Numbered from the stretch's first letter, positions 22,401-36,100 are shown. The stretch is DNA of 64,000 nucleotides from Neurospora tetraspora (GCF_033439725.1 NW_026944383.1:8308001-8372000); one strand, 5' to 3'. The notes: generated from the letters alone by a model not told the origin. Made by a program: numbers and translations.

Positions 22401-24457
22401 AATTTGGGACCATCTTCTTCATCCGGGTACCTGACCTCGAACACTAGGCCATTGCTCACCCATCACTCGTTTGTCTCGCGTCAAGAGTTTGTTCCTAATC
22501 GCCATTGGCTAACGGAGACGGCTTATCAAACGTCTCTATAACGGGCGTTCGTCAATTGATGTCTCACAAGAAAAAGAATCCCTAGTCAACATGATGTGGA
22601 CTGGCGGGGCTTGTGAGACCTTGACGGGTTTTCCAACGCCAAACCAGTGATATCAGGCAAGCTTCTCTACGGCACAAGCGGGAAGCCTTCCATCCAGTGA
22701 TAATACACCCCCAGAAAATCACTGACGAGTGACGAACCGGCAGCGATAAAAATATTTGGTAATTGGGCCGCTCTCAGAGGCCGGAGCTAATCGCTGGGGG
22801 TGCAGATGTGTGGCACAACGGCCAGGCTGGGACGGCTGGAGACACTCTCAATTATTCACACCACACGAAGCGAAAATGCATTTCCAAGCACATATTTGGC
22901 ACCTCCTGTTTCTGCATTCTACCCCTACCACAAAGAGTGGTCAAAATTAACGGTGTAGACCGCTGAAGAGTGCGGTGCACGACGATGACCATGACGACGA
23001 GAAGCAGAATTCGAAACGCGCTGGGCATCTCCGACCAGCAACAAAGTCCGCGAAAGCAGAAGGATATTCGCATTTCAGCTCACAAGCAGACAAGAACGGC
23101 CCCCAAACTCCCAGAATTCTTTTTGACTTCCCAAAGTGGTAGACCGTCATCACATCACCTTCTCTTTTGGGCTTCTACTTCCACACTCAAGAATTCGGCC
23201 TGGGACTTGGGCTTCGGGATTGGGGGCTATTGTAACCCACCTTCTCTCCGGTGTTGTCCTCCCGCATGTTTCGAAACGACTCTGTTTCCAAACTGCCCCG
23301 GTGTTTCTGTTTTGATCATCACTTCATATTACAGTCTGCGGTGGGCAAAGGTAATCACTGGATGCCTCTCGACACCAGCTTGGTCTTTCCAATCCCGCTA
23401 CCCCTTTCTTTCTCGGCGATGGACGACGTCTTTTGCACACCTGTCTAGCCAGGGGCTACGGGCTGTCAATGCTGAGGCAGCAACAGGGACGCAGACACAT
23501 TCACCTGGGTGCTCTGCCTCCGAAACAGCCGTCTGGCCTATCATCCGTTTCTCGTAACCTCTGTTCTCCTCCCCCTTCCATCCTTGATTTCACAGTCTTT
23601 GTAAGTGCAATTCCCGACCGTGATGCAAATACACACCGCCAAGTTCGACTAATTCACTCAGCTTTGGTGCCTCTCAACGGCACAGCAAGTTAGCATGTGC
23701 ATTCGTGTCTTAGTTTCATCACCTTCCCAGCCACGATTTCGATCGCGAGGCCGACACATTCACACACCCACTTCCCAAGTCGAGCACCTTCAGCCTAGGT
23801 ACCTAAGGTACCTAAGAAGTACAGGCGACAAGCGATCTTGAGCTCTGCACCCTGACTTTACATCCAGCAGCAGCACAGCAAGGCGAAACGAATCTGTCCA
23901 ATACCTCCGGGCCAGTCAATCCACCACTCCAAGTCTCAGACCGCCTGAGCTCCTCGCCCTAGGCCGGGATATGGTGTCCATCATCCTCCCTTTCCCAATC
24001 ATGGTGGTGGTCAACGGACGCGGCATCCCTTACCCCTTTTCTGCCTTGGGCTCTCCTCAACAAATTTGTCAAACCGCCTTTGCTCGACAGACGCTCAAAC
24101 AAAGACTACCAATCCCTGAGCAACACGGGAGTGTAGGAAAGCTTGTTGACGGCACAGCTAGTTGACTACCCTTCCCCAAGGTACCTCTACATTACACATC
24201 AGGGGCACTGAAGTAAAGGTTTCTGTCTGTTGGTTGCCTCACGCACGAAAAATCTCAACTCTCGACTCTCCGTCCGTGAGCTTCACTCCCGACAGGTAGG
24301 GTAGGTACTCCGGAACTTGCTTGCCCCTTCTCAACAACGAAAGCCCAGGAGCTAGCTCACAGTTCTGTTCGCCTCACTCATCGCATCGGCCAGCTCATGC
24401 TCATCCAGTCAACCACGTTGACACGCATGCATCATACATGAACCGTGAACAACATCT

Positions 24458-24475
24458 ATCTATCTATCTACAATA
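24458..24475. repeat. ATCT tetranucleotide repeat
   Basis: About four consecutive ATCT units in intergenic sequence. Confidence 0.8.
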
Positions 24476-24681
24476 CACCCACCACCTTGTCCTCCCTCCC
24501 GGACTATGTATGTCTGCCCTAATCTATCTGGGATGATGACCAGATGAGGCGGTGCGGGTTGGTGAGTCCCAGCGTCGAGTCCCAGCGTCAAGGCCACCTA
24601 CCTACCTGACGGACGCCTTACAAGGCGCCTGAACTCCGAAGGGAAGGGGGCTTGGTCCAAATCCTACGAGCAGCCCTGCCC

Positions 24682-24721
24682 TGGACTGGACTAGTGACAA
24701 ATGGACTGGACTAGTGACAAA
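24682..24721. repeat. Perfect 20-bp tandem duplication
   Basis: The 20-mer beginning TGGACTGGACTAGTG occurs twice head to tail without a mismatch, inside the gene-poor region. Such a perfect pair suggests recent slippage. Confidence 0.85.
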
Positions 24722-25488
24722 TGGAACTGGTAACAAAGGGGAAAAAAGAAGACCGGAAAGAATACAGGCAACCGGCCTGCAAGCTATCACAGGGGGGTCC
24801 AAAGAACCTGGGGCTCAGCCTCGGTGTTTCCGTGATTCTCGTTTTTCGTCCAAGTATCCAGGCAGTCAGGCAGCTACTCGTATAGCTACGTTTGCCTACG
24901 TCGACTAGCTCCGATTTTCCAGTCTCGAGCAACCATGCATCAGTCAGACTTTGCTTGGCCATTGGTGCTTGCACCCTTGCACCCTTGCCGCTTTGCCTTG
25001 GTCGCCTTGTCATGTTGTCCACACTGCGGCGAGATAACTTGCCTTTTTGAAAGGTCGAGGCTCATTCCCTTTCGAACCTGACAACAGGGATTTCATAGTA
25101 ACTTACCTCGTTACACACTCATAGCTTTACTTTTGCCATTTGCTGTGGTTGTCGTTAAAATATCGTCGAGTGTCCGTGTAGCATCCAGCAGGCAACACAA
25201 CCACAGACGAACAGTGACGAAGAATATCATATCAACTTCGCAGTTTTGCCAGTGTATTAACTACTGATACACTGTCTGATCACCAGATATTTACTGGGCC
25301 TCCTCATTGGATAACCACTCCATGTCATTAACCTCAGCTGCTATTACACCCAAAGGGCCATTACCTCACCATAATCTAGCAAAGAAACCAACGTCTTGCC
25401 CTCAGCCAGGGTCATACAAATACATAGCGACTACAAATGTCATAGCAAAGCCTCCCTTTTCTTCCCTGAAACCCTCACCACTTCACAT

Positions 25489-27787
25489 TCAAACAACATC
25501 AAAGCCTCCCTCCGCCTCGCCCCATGCCGGCAATTCCTCCTCAACCCTCGCCGCCCTCACCATCGAACTAACCACATGAATCCCCAGCCCCTCCACATAA
25601 CTCCCATGCATCACCACCTTTCCATCCACCTTGACGATATTCACCACCAATTTTCTCCTCAGGAACGGTTCCACATCTTTGGGGTCCAGACTCCTCAACA
25701 CCTCCTGTACTTCCCACTCTCCATCTTCTCCTTCTCCTTCTCTTTCTCCTTCACCCCTGAAACCGGCGCCGACGTCTCCTCCAAAGCCAACGAAACGACC
25801 ACCGACGCTTCTACCTTTACTACCACCTCCCCCGGTTGCGACACCAAACTTTCCCGTCCTCATCACCTTCTCAACCAGCGCCTTAGTCAACGGCACGGTC
25901 CCCGACACCATAACTTCATCCATCCCATCCATCTTACTCTCCCCATACCTCTCATCAGAAGCAAAGACCCCCATCGACCCGACATGATTCTTCGCGGACG
26001 CCCACTCTTTCGGGTCTTTCGGTGCTTCCCCAAGAAACAAATGGATGAAGAACGGCCCATTCAAGGCTTGTTTCTTCACCTTCACATTTGCTATCCACTC
26101 CCTGTACTGTCCATTACCGCTAAAGACCCTTCCCGCTGGTAGATTGCCGGGGACCTTCTTTCCTGGTCCCAGTCTTCCGGCTCGCAATTCCTTGCGGTAG
26201 AGACTCGAGGGAGTAGATGGACCGTAGAGGCGGTTGATCGCTGCCATCACCCTTCCCCTTGCCCTCCTGGACAGAGCTCGGCTCTGGCTGTTCGGTACAC
26301 TACCCGACACTCCCGCCAGCTCGGGGTAGTTGTATCCAAACCTCGTATGATCGCGGACCATGTCCGACGTCCAAAACGTGCCGTTCTCGTTAAAGAAGAA
26401 GGGTGTTAAAGGGGTGGCGGCGTTTTGGAACTCGCCTCGGGACGTGGTATAGGATGCGATGTAGGCTTGCATGGGGGTGACATAGCTGGTTGGGTACAAG
26501 GATTGCCAGATGGCGAAGATGCGATCGACCATGGCATGATGAAGGAAGAATATGGGATCAAAAGAGGAGTAGGGAATGTAGGCCATGTGGCCGCCTTGAG
26601 CGTTGGGTTGGCCTAGTCCGCCGCCGCCGGCTAGGTTGTGTACAGTGTCGTGGATGGCTTCGAGGGAGTCGAAGGAGCCATTATTGATGTAGGGTATCCA
26701 GGCGTTGTTGCTAAAGGTGCTGTAGTTGCCATAGTTGGAGAAAAGGATGTAGAGACGTTGTCCGAGTGAGTCGAGATTTTGGTCAAAGTTCATGGCCACG
26801 AGGGAGTTGTTGGATTGCGCCTTGTTATCGCTGGTAGTGGGGCTTCTGAGAGTGACTGTCCATATATCCCACTGTCGCACACCAATGTCAGCAAAGGTCA
26901 AGTTGCCGAGGGCGACATGCACTCACCGGATCCTGAAGAAAGGCAGTAGCATTCAGCGGCTTGAAGGAGTAACTGAACAAAGGGTTGGCAATTCTCTGCA
27001 CGCCACTGGGACCGTTCACATCCACGTACGGGCTCCCGCCAACACTAAGAGGCAGAACGCTCTGTCCAGAAGGCGGGCTGGAAGCCCAATCCCAGTAGGG
27101 TATGCGGAACCGGAGTGCAGTCGCCTGGTATCGTTCTCGTGGTTCGCCTTCGGGCCACCATTTGGCAATGTTCTGGATCAGGTTGTAAAGTACTTGCTGT
27201 GACGAGTTTTAGGTCAGAAGTCGTTATGATCTCAGGGACAGAGAGACGTACCTCGTAGAGGACAAGATAAGGGCGATGCCATGTCGGGAAGAGGATCGAG
27301 GAGTGAGTACAATATCCTGTTTCCTCATTTCCGGGAGTTGGAGTCACACCGCCCCAGGTTTGGTGAGGTATGCCGTGTATCCCTGGTTGACGTTGTTCGT
27401 TAGCATGACAGAAAGCACATGTGTAGCGTGTCAGCAGACAGAGAAGAATGGAGAGGGGGGAACCTCAAGTGTAACATAAGTACCAGTAATCCCGTACCAC
27501 GACACCGGCGATGACTGGTCGGTGAACTGCATCAGACTGAGCCCCAGGATGTAGAGCGTCCATAGCTCTTTGTCCTGCTCGAGCTGACGGACTTCTTGTC
27601 GCAGTCGAATTGTCTCCCCGCCCTCTGCTCCCCTTACTACTGGCACCGGTTCTTGCGACGCGAGCTGGCGCTTTATGAGCTTTGCTGCGTCAAAGCCGTA
27701 GTCATATGTGCCATATTGTGCGAGAACGGAGTGCGCGGCGAGCAGGGCGAGGGATAGCAGGGCGATTGGCAACCGAAAACGTGCCAT
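25489..27787 (-). CDS. Secreted tyrosinase
   Basis: Four exons: 27787-27484, 27382-27252, 27196-26927 and 26871-25489, giving 695 residues. Type-3 copper monophenol oxidase that makes o-quinones for melanin (family knowledge). Signal peptide at residues 1-23 (LLSLALLAAHSVLA). CuA ligands: His104 (GIHGIPHQTW), His128 preceded by Cys126 for the usual Cys-His thioether (YCTHSS), and His137 (TWHRPY). CuB ligands: His309 and His313 (EAIHDTVHN), and a His in the FFLHH pair at 346-347. The conserved WDWAS lies in exon 3. After about residue 440 comes the C-terminal lid domain (YREWIANVKVKKQALNGPFF, HLFLG) that keeps fungal pro-tyrosinases latent until cleavage. A Gly/Glu-rich linker (GEGEREGEGED) interrupts the lid domain. 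The signal peptide separates it from intracellular melanin-associated tyrosinases of Neurospora type. Confidence 0.93.
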
Positions 27788-29330
27788 TGGCGTTGTCGCA
27801 ATGCGGAAGTAGTGTTAATCTCGGTTGTCGCAATGATTGAGACGCAGTCTTTGCTCGGAGAGGAGCCAGTGAAGCGTGCGAAAGGTTGACCAGAAGGAGA
27901 TTGGTCGAGAAAGATGTGAGCGAGGTAACGCACGTTGCGGGTGAATGGGAGAGACCGGAGAAGGGTGGGATGTAACCAAGGCGGTAATGAGCTGCGATTA
28001 GCTGAGGTATTTGGGTGTCGATGTAATCGTCGACGAAGTCCTTAAATGTCCCGAGCCAGAAAGGAGTGATGATGGTCGGGAATATGGCAAAATTGGGTGT
28101 GGCTCAAGTATGCTAATTAGGAGAAGTTGGCGAGATGGATTAGAAGAAAAGAAGAGAAAAGAATTCTGGAATCAGAACAAAAGAAAAGGCAGCAGCATAT
28201 GAATCTTGAAGTACGAAACGAGTGAGTGATTACTGTTCCGGTCACGGTGGACAGTGGCTTTTTCTGATGTCAAGCATGCCCTGACTACCGGTAAAGACAA
28301 AGTACAGATTATGGTAGTAGACAAGGTACTCGACCCAAAACGCCAACACAGACGAAGCAGATGACTTGCGATCGCCAGTCAGAAATTGAACATGTCAGAG
28401 AAAAGTCTGAAACTGCCCGTGGGGAGGGAAAGCCAGCCAAGTGCCGTGGAGCCGAGCCGAACGTGATACTGACGATATGGAAGGGAAAGGACGAGAACTT
28501 CCTCAGAAGGAGCAGAGTGAGAGTGGAAGGTACAGAATTTTCACACTGGTTGACACAAGGAAGGTACAGATGGCAAAGAGATTGGGGGACCCGGATGCCG
28601 TGGTCGGAAGTCGGGCATCAGAGAGGAAGGTGAAACCCGACATCGGTACTGAAATTGCTCCTTCCTGGATGGGCGTGCTGCGTGTGAAGTGTCAGGTCAC
28701 TGGCGGTAACTATCCGTATCAGTGTTGTATCCATTTCAGATGTCGTGTGATTTCAAGCTGGAGTGTCTCACCTGGAGATGGTAACAAACTGAAAATTACC
28801 CAGTTAAGTTCTGAATAGCTTCAAGATATCGAGTTCTTCACTCAAGGACAACACTTCCACTATGCTGCCAATCCCCTCACGAAATCCCATGCTTCAGATG
28901 CACCACCGTTGACACGCATACCTATCAATAGGGGTCACGGCAGCTATCCGATCGTGTTAAACACAATCTTGCGTCCTGGAGTCGTCTCCCGCCCTTGTGT
29001 TCAGGTACATCATTTCTCCTGTGCTACCGTCGAGTTTGCATTTGTCATCCAACCATTGCTTTGTGAGTGGCCTGTTGATGACGGGATTCAGCTCAGTTGC
29101 GATCGAAGCCAAACTCACTTGAGTATCCAACCACATGCTAATCCTGTTCATGGTTTCACGATGCCATGGGAATAAGAAAAGGTATACCGATATGACCGAA
29201 ACATGAGAAAAAGAACATTCGAACATTGCAAAATACACTACCCTGACATACTCCCATGATGCTGCTAAACACATAAACCCTTACATGGAAACTTTTCTGT
29301 AACCTTTAACCAAACCCATCCATGTACCCC
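27788..29330. other. Intergenic, no gene seen
   Basis: Upstream region of the tyrosinase gene and 3' flank of the RNA polymerase I gene. Only short unsupported frames (up to 125 codons). A purine-rich A/G tract lies at about 28120-28200. Confidence 0.5.
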
Positions 29331-32300
29331 TTAAGCCGTCAACATCAACTCTCCCGCCTTCTTGGGTACCAACTGTCCCCTCCTAATCTCATCCTTCTTA
29401 TCCACCTTATACTTCAACTTGATGCCCATAGCCGCCAGCTCCACATCCAGGTACTTGAGCGCACCCGGCACCGCCACGACGGTAGTATTCTCTCCACCAA
29501 TCCACTGGGTACCGCTGCCATCTTCCCAAATCTCTCCGTCCATCTGCATAAGGTCCACATCCTCCATATCGTCCAGCCTGACCGCGCAGTTCCTGCACCT
29601 AACAGTGCTAACGGCCTTGCGCTTGCCGATGAATGGCGAGACGGTGGGTTGCGTGGAGAGGAAGGAGCCGCACTGACGGCACATCCAGCTCTTGGAGTAA
29701 TCGGAGCAGTTGAGTAGACGGTCCTGAAGGAGGAACGAAGTACCGTGAGCGAGAAGAGCATCGCGCTCCATTTCACCGACACGGATACCACCACCCTTCT
29801 TACGACCCTTGATGGGTTGACCAGTCGTAGGCACGACGGGACCAGTGGTACGCACTTGGTACTTGTCGTTAACCATGTGACGCAGACGCTGGTAGTAGAC
29901 GACACCGATGTAAATATCCGCTTGGAACTCCTCACCCGTGATACCGGAGTAGAGGGGCTCGTTGCCGTGGTAGTTGTATCCGGCCTTCTGGAGCTGGTGG
30001 CCGAAGTAATCGCCGGCAGTGTTTTGCTCGTCGAACTTGAAGGGGGTAGAGTCCTGCGCGAGACCATGCAGGGCGCCAGACTTGCCGGCTAGCGACTCGA
30101 CGAACATGCCGATGGTCATGCGCGACGGGAAAGCGTGAGGGTTGATGATGACATCGGGCTGGATGCCGGTTTCGGAGAAGGGCATGTCGGTGGCGGGCCA
30201 CTTTTGCGAGAGCACACCCTTTTGACCGTGACGAGACGAGAACTTGTCACCAATGACGGGGGAACGGGGAATGCGCAACTTGATGGAGACGGTCTGCAGG
30301 GGCTCGGTGCCATTGTCGGCGCCGATGACGCGGACTTCCTCTACGAAGGCGTCTTCCGAGTCCTTGTACCGCTCGTAGTGGGTGACGCCGTCGCGGTTGA
30401 CGAGCTGGCCGTTGTAGTCGGCGGAAACGGTGTGCCACGCGCAGATGACGTCGCCCTCACGGAGCAGACGGCCGACGCGAGGGAGACCATCGTTGTCGAG
30501 CACGTCGCGGGTGGACTCCCGGATGGTGCTGTTGGGCGCAAAGCCGAACATCTTGACGATGCTCTTGGCCGAGCGTGTCCTGCTGTCATCCTTGAGACTG
30601 ACCTTCTTGGTCTTGTAGATGCTACCGTGACCAAATCCTCTCTCGTGTGCCGACTTGTTGAGAATCATGGCGTCATCCATGTCGTAACCGGTGTACGAGA
30701 TGACAGCGACGACGGCGTTCATGCCGTTGGGGAAGTTGTCGAAACCGTACGTGTTGTGCAGAGGTGCGCGGACAATAGGCGTCTGACCCGTCTGGAGACG
30801 GTACATCTTGTTGTCCGTACGGTGGGCGAGAGCCGTTGCTGGTGTACCCATAGTTTGCTTACCCATCTGACACTGGTACATGTTACGGGGAGACTGGTTG
30901 AAGTCGGAGAAGGGGGTCATGTTGGCGAGGATGGAGAGGATATTAGTAGGATCGAACTCCACGTGGGTTGAATCCCCGGGGATGACCTCCTGCTCCGTGC
31001 AGGCAATCGACATGTAAGGCTGCTCCTGAGGACCGACAAAGTCCTCCTTCTGCAGAGGAAGGTACTTGACGGGACGGACCATACGAGCGGGCTGAGAGGA
31101 CATGTAGAGACCGGGGTAAGAACCGCCGTTGGAAGGAGGGACGTAGCCGATCTCGAGCTGAAGAGGCACGCCGTTCTCGCCGTTGACCTTCCAGTAACGG
31201 AGAGTCTCGGCAATAGACTTGCACTCCTCAGGGGTACACCAGCCGACGATCCTGCCATCGAGCATGACGACCACACTCTCGCTGGTGGCAGCCGAGGAGA
31301 TGTTGACAACGCCGAGCTCGAAAGCCAGACGAGGGATGGTAGAGGCGTCTACAGACTCCGTCATGATCTTGCACTTGTGGGCCAAATGGTTGAGAAGACC
31401 GCAAGGAGAACCATCAGGAGTGTGGACAGGGCAGAGGAAACCCCACGATTCGGGCAAAAGCTTACGGACCGTTGTTGTCTTGAGCTGGGCGAAGAAGGAA
31501 CCACGATGCACCATGCGGAAGTGACTGATGAAACGCAGGAAGTTGAGCTTCTCGGCAACGACGGTGAAGCCGGACACCTGCTGCAAATCGAGACCGGAGG
31601 GAGACACAAGGTTGCCGGTAGACAAGAAGTACTCGAGCGATTGACCAATGTTTTCGTTGGCCCTGCGGAAGATGGCGATAGGGAAGTCCTTGAGGAAAGT
31701 GTCGGACTGGAATGATACCGTGGGGTTCCTCCTGAGGTAGTCGCGAAGGGAGCCACGGAAGGAAACGGTCAACAGCTCCTCGAGTCTCTCCTTGATGATC
31801 TGGCCGTAGAGGAAACCACCCAGGAGAATCTCCTGATTCTGGACGGCATCGGGGTTGTCGACAGCGCAGTCACCGGCGACGAGAGCGTACAGCTTGCGGC
31901 ACATGAAGAGCAGCATGTTGAACTTGTCGGCATCCTGCTGCTCGGTGACGTCCTGGCAGCCGAGATGGACAAGAACAATCTTGCGGAGGAACTCTGTGCC
32001 GACCTCGTAGTCGGACATGTTGTCGGGGACGCCGAGAACGACGCGGAACTTTTGGCCGAGGTACGCGCGAGTCTGGGTCTTGCTGTAAAGGCCGTATTTC
32101 TTGTAGGTGCGGAGGAGGAGTTCGACGCGATCGGTCAAGAAGGTGTTGGCGACGCCCTTGGACTGGGGTGGGCCGACGAGACCCTCGAAGATTTCCCGAT
32201 CGTTTGTCTCAACAAGGGCCTTCATGATCATCATGACGGGGATGAGGAACTCGTTCTTTCTCCACGAGAAGCGGAAGGTGACATTGCCGTCGGAGAGGTA

Positions 32301-33119
32301 GTGGAGGACGTTGGTCTGGGAGGTCTCGTCAGGGCGGACGGATCGCATTATGATACCGTACGGGGTGTAGGCGGCGCCTCTGTTCTGGAAACTGGGACGG
32401 ACGATGGCGAGCGGGAAGTTTCTCCGGTTGACGAGGAGCATGCGGATGAGCTTTTCGATACCGTTGACGACGAAGTAGCCGCCCAACTCTTCGGACTCTT
32501 CCTTTCTGGCCACCAGCTGGGCAGGGGAGTTGTTTTGGAGGTGGCACTTGTTGGACTGTTTTTGACCACCAAATTGTTAGACATATTACTTTTACATCTC
32601 CGTCTTCAAGCGTTTCCAAGGGTCTCTAGGCTCAAGGCTTACCTTGACCATGATGGGCATCTGGCCGAGCTCGCGCACAAACTCGTGAGGCTCGCCATCG
32701 TTGATGCGATACTCAAAGGTGGCCGACAGCTTGCCCCTGTATGAGACATGTCGTTCTCTGCACTCGGCCGGGAAGATTTCGCGATTCTTGGCCCAGCGGT
32801 TGGTGGGCGGGACCTGAGACTTTTGCAGCTCGATGCTCTTGTAGCGGATGGTGAGCTTGTTTTTTCCGGCGGGATCAGCGCGCTCGTCGCCGTCTAGGAA
32901 TGTCTTGGTGCCAATCTCGGCCAGGGCGTGGTCGAGGAGGGAGGGCTTGCCATCGTCGCGGAAGAGGGCGTTGAAGGACTCGATGTGGGGGTCGACGGCG
33001 GCCTGGAGGGCGGGATAGGCGGTGCGGTCGGTCGGGGGGTCTCGGAAGAGCTTCTCGCGGCGGACCTGGTCGAACTTGACGTCCCAGTCCTGGTTTGTGG
33101 ACTGTTGTTGGGGAGCCAT
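29331..33119 (-). CDS. RPA2: RNA polymerase I second-largest subunit (RPA2/RPA135)
   Basis: Two exons, 33119-32643 and 32555-29331, giving 1233 residues, close to yeast Rpa135 (1203). It forms one side of the Pol I active-site cleft and transcribes rRNA in the nucleolus (known). Seen in order: N-terminal protrusion (GKLSATFEYRINDGEPHEFV), LGGYFVVNGIEKLIR, the fork region CPVHTPDGSPCGLLNH at about residues 530-546, GYDMDDAMILNKSA in the hybrid-binding domain, the catalytic-centre motif GDKFSSRHGQKG at about 927-938, and a C-terminal zinc site CRQC ... CRNC at about 1114-1149. The single intron has a GTAAGC donor. In N. crassa the un-18 gene is reported to encode this subunit (from memory). The start has an ACAATGGC context. 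Confidence 0.97.
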
Positions 33120-33124
33120 TGTGG

Positions 33125-33150
33125 CGTGTGGTGTGTGGTGTGTGGTGTGA
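33125..33150. repeat. GTGTGGT repeat just upstream of RPA2
   Basis: Three GTGTG(T)GGT-type units within 30 nt of the RPA2 start codon, so probably within its 5' leader. Confidence 0.7.
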
Positions 33151-36100
33151 GGAGGAGGACTCGGTCCTTGGGTATCTCGGGATATGTGGGTTGGTGTTTT
33201 CAAGGTGGATATAACAGAAAACAGAAACGGCTATGTCTGCTTTCTAAGCAGCGCCCTGTGAAGCCGACAATAAAGCGCTCCTTGGGTTATTCCTTCATAT
33301 GAAAGAAAAAGTGGTTGACGGAGATATGCGCCGGGGCATTGATCTCTGGACTGTTTGTTGACTTGGACTGCTTCCCTTCAGTCGTGGTCGTGGTCTCACA
33401 GTCCGTCGGAGGCGTAGGCGGGCACCTTCAACTTTTCGAGCGCGTACTAGGAACTGAATGCGCCCGGCACTGCATGATTTTTTTTCTCGAATTGTTAGAG
33501 CTTATCGCTTATCGGACAGCTGCCCCACAGTTCGATTTTGTCTTGGATGGCGCTAAGCCGGAGGAGGAAGTACCAGCAGGGTTCTGACGGCCAGTGAGGT
33601 GCTTGGTGCCTGCAGACTGGAGTGCTGCAGTGAGTGCTCACGGGCCACCCACAGACTGAATGGCTTTACACCTGAGAGGCACACAAGGCACAAGATGTGG
33701 ATGATGGTACAGGATTCAATTCAAGTGGCACTTTTCAACGGGCACGCAGTGCAACCTCAAAATGTTCCATCCCGGACATGTCAAGATTATTGTGCACAGC
33801 AGGTGGTTCACTTGTTGATATCAGACCCTTTGTGAAGTGTTGGAGTTGTGGTCCATGTTGAGAGTCGCAGTCCGTAGTTGAGCTCCACAGCAGGGGAGTC
33901 CTCATTGGTCCAGTGATTCTCAGAGAAGAGTTGAAAAGTGAAGAGAGTCGAGAACTGAAGAGAGAACGGCCAATGTTTGCTTTTCTTGTCGAATCCCGTT
34001 CTTCCCGTCGCTCAATTGCAGTAGATTGCATTCCCCGAGAGGCCATATGGCGGCCGTTTTCTGAGGCCTAACCTCATGGCTTTCCTAGTTCGTCTTTCTC
34101 CCGGCCGAATGAGAAGTGGACTTTGCACACTTTTGAGTCGTTTCGGTAATTATCATCAGCAAAAGAGCTCATGGCCCGAACTGGGCGACCACTCTGCCCG
34201 GCCCTATCGCGGTCTGTGTCAGTTTGAAGAGGTAGTGACCGTCGTCCTATAAGTCAGTCAAACCAACGGCAATTTCAAACCCATTCGTCCAATTCAAGGC
34301 CGCAAAGACGGTCAACGCAAGTGAAGTGGATCAAATGTCATCACTCCATCTTCCTTCATCCGTCCGCGCCCTGCATTGTGCATTTCCTCTCCGCAAAATC
34401 CATGCAGCTGCCTGCACTCATGCACTGCACTCACCTCCCCGCTCCGTGAGACGGGATGGTCGTCTAATCAACCATCGGCAAGTTGGAGAGATGGCTGGCG
34501 GGTTGTGGCATTGGTCGATGAGCCGGGAGACCCTCGAGTTGTGCCTAGTGTAGTGGTGGTTGTCAGCATCACTAGAAGTAGAGGTATCGCAGACTAGAGC
34601 TTCCATCCACTCACCCAAGACATGCATGGGCTTCTTAAGCCCGAGGCAAAGTGGCCCTGTCTCTTGGTGACTTTGAGCACACGAGCTGCTCGGGTTTCAC
34701 CATGGCCTTATTGAACGGGAAGCAGTTCGAGTCATGATGGCACTGCAGGATTGCACCGCAGGAGAATCTTCCCTACCAATATTGAGGTCGCCTTGTGATG
34801 ACTGAGGACTGAGGCCTGGTCCTTGACCTTTTAAACATGAATCTGAAGTCGAGAAAGAGGATCCATCGTTGGCCTTAAAGCGTGGGGAAACCTGGAAGCT
34901 CAATGAGCCAATCAGAAGAATGCAACTACCCCGCTGTTGCGTCTGTTGGTGGCCTCTACGCAGTACAACCGATTACACCTTCTTGTTCCATTCTAGGCTC
35001 TTCAGGTCTGCGACTGCTACTTTAATGACAAAAGTCTTCAGTCTCCTAAGTTTTTCACAAACTTGACTTTTACATCTCGGCCTCATATCACTACTCGTGG
35101 TACAGTCAGTATCCTCACTCAACTCTACCAGTAGCACACGCATATCCGGCAAGCGGAGGGTCTTTAGTCACAGTCTCATCGTTCCAGCGTCAAGGGACAC
35201 AAACGACGGTTCTCTAAGGATACACAGCTTTTGGAGAAGAAAGGGGACTAGAGCAGGGCAGATCCATCCGGCTACCGAGCCCTGATCTGATTGTCACTGA
35301 CGAGCGAGATCCATCCAGTTCCCGGTCCTTGATTGACAGACGGACGGACGAACCAGCAGCCCACTCGAGGTCCAGTCACTGCAGACCAAGAGAATCCAGA
35401 TCGGATCGGCCTGGAACATCAACGAACAGTACCCGGAGGCAACTTTACAAGACTGTCCCGGTTGACTGATCTACTGGTCCGTTGCTTGCGCACAAAAGCA
35501 ACGTCCCTGCAGCAGCATCTGCCATCTGCCATCTGCCATCCCATCCCATCCCAGCATCAGCATCTCACAGCGGCAACCTCAGGGCAAGCAGTTCGATCCA
35601 ACTTTAAACACCTTTCCCATCCGCCATCCGCCATCCTATCTCAAAACCAAGGCCGCCGATACTACCTGACTCTTCAGTCTCTAGACTAGTCTAGTCACCT
35701 TGTCTTGTCCAAGACTTGACCTTTTTGCACACCGTCTTCTCTTCCTCGTGCGACCTTTAGTTCAGTCTGCTGCCGCCTCCGCCTCTGCCGCCGTCAACCC
35801 CAGTCTCTCCCCCGAGCTAGTCTCTTGAGACCCTAGCATTGATACTTTCGACACCCTACTTTGGTCTTCCCGGTCCCTCTTTTCAGACGCTCTCGTCCGT
35901 GATCACGGGCGGGTATCACACAGTTCCCATTTCAGTTCCAGTTCGCAACTTTCCAGTCTGTCTCCCCGCCGATGATCATCTCCCAACATTTGCTACCTCT
36001 ACTACCCTCGCTCGTCGATATCTGCCCTCGCACGCTTGCAGTCTAATCACCGCCAACAACCCCGGCCTTCTACTTGCCCTGGGAGGGAAACGAATGAAAC

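Larger units (their letters stand above)
19436..25488. other. Six-kilobase gene-poor region
   Basis: No frame longer than about 195 codons, and none has a recognised motif, good codon pattern or a partner exon I could join. Frames on the two strands overlap heavily and are broken every few hundred bases. Small repeats are present: AGGTACCTAAGGTACCTA near 23795, ATCT tetramers near 24460 and a 20-bp duplication at 24682. I see no transposase, reverse transcriptase or obvious RIP-type AT-rich relic. A non-coding transcript or a small multi-exon gene cannot be excluded. Confidence 0.5.

Noticed and set aside
22970-23557. 195-codon plus-strand frame in the gene-poor region
   Set aside because: No recognisable domain, overlapping frames on both strands and no plausible partner exons.
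19436-25488. Degenerate transposon in the gene-poor region
   Set aside because: No terminal repeats, transposase or reverse-transcriptase motifs, and base composition is not the AT-rich pattern of RIP.
29745-32744. Several long plus-strand frames (up to 278 codons) opposite RPA2
   Set aside because: Mirror-image shadows of the strongly biased RPA2 coding strand; translations are low-complexity Val/Glu/Asp-rich.
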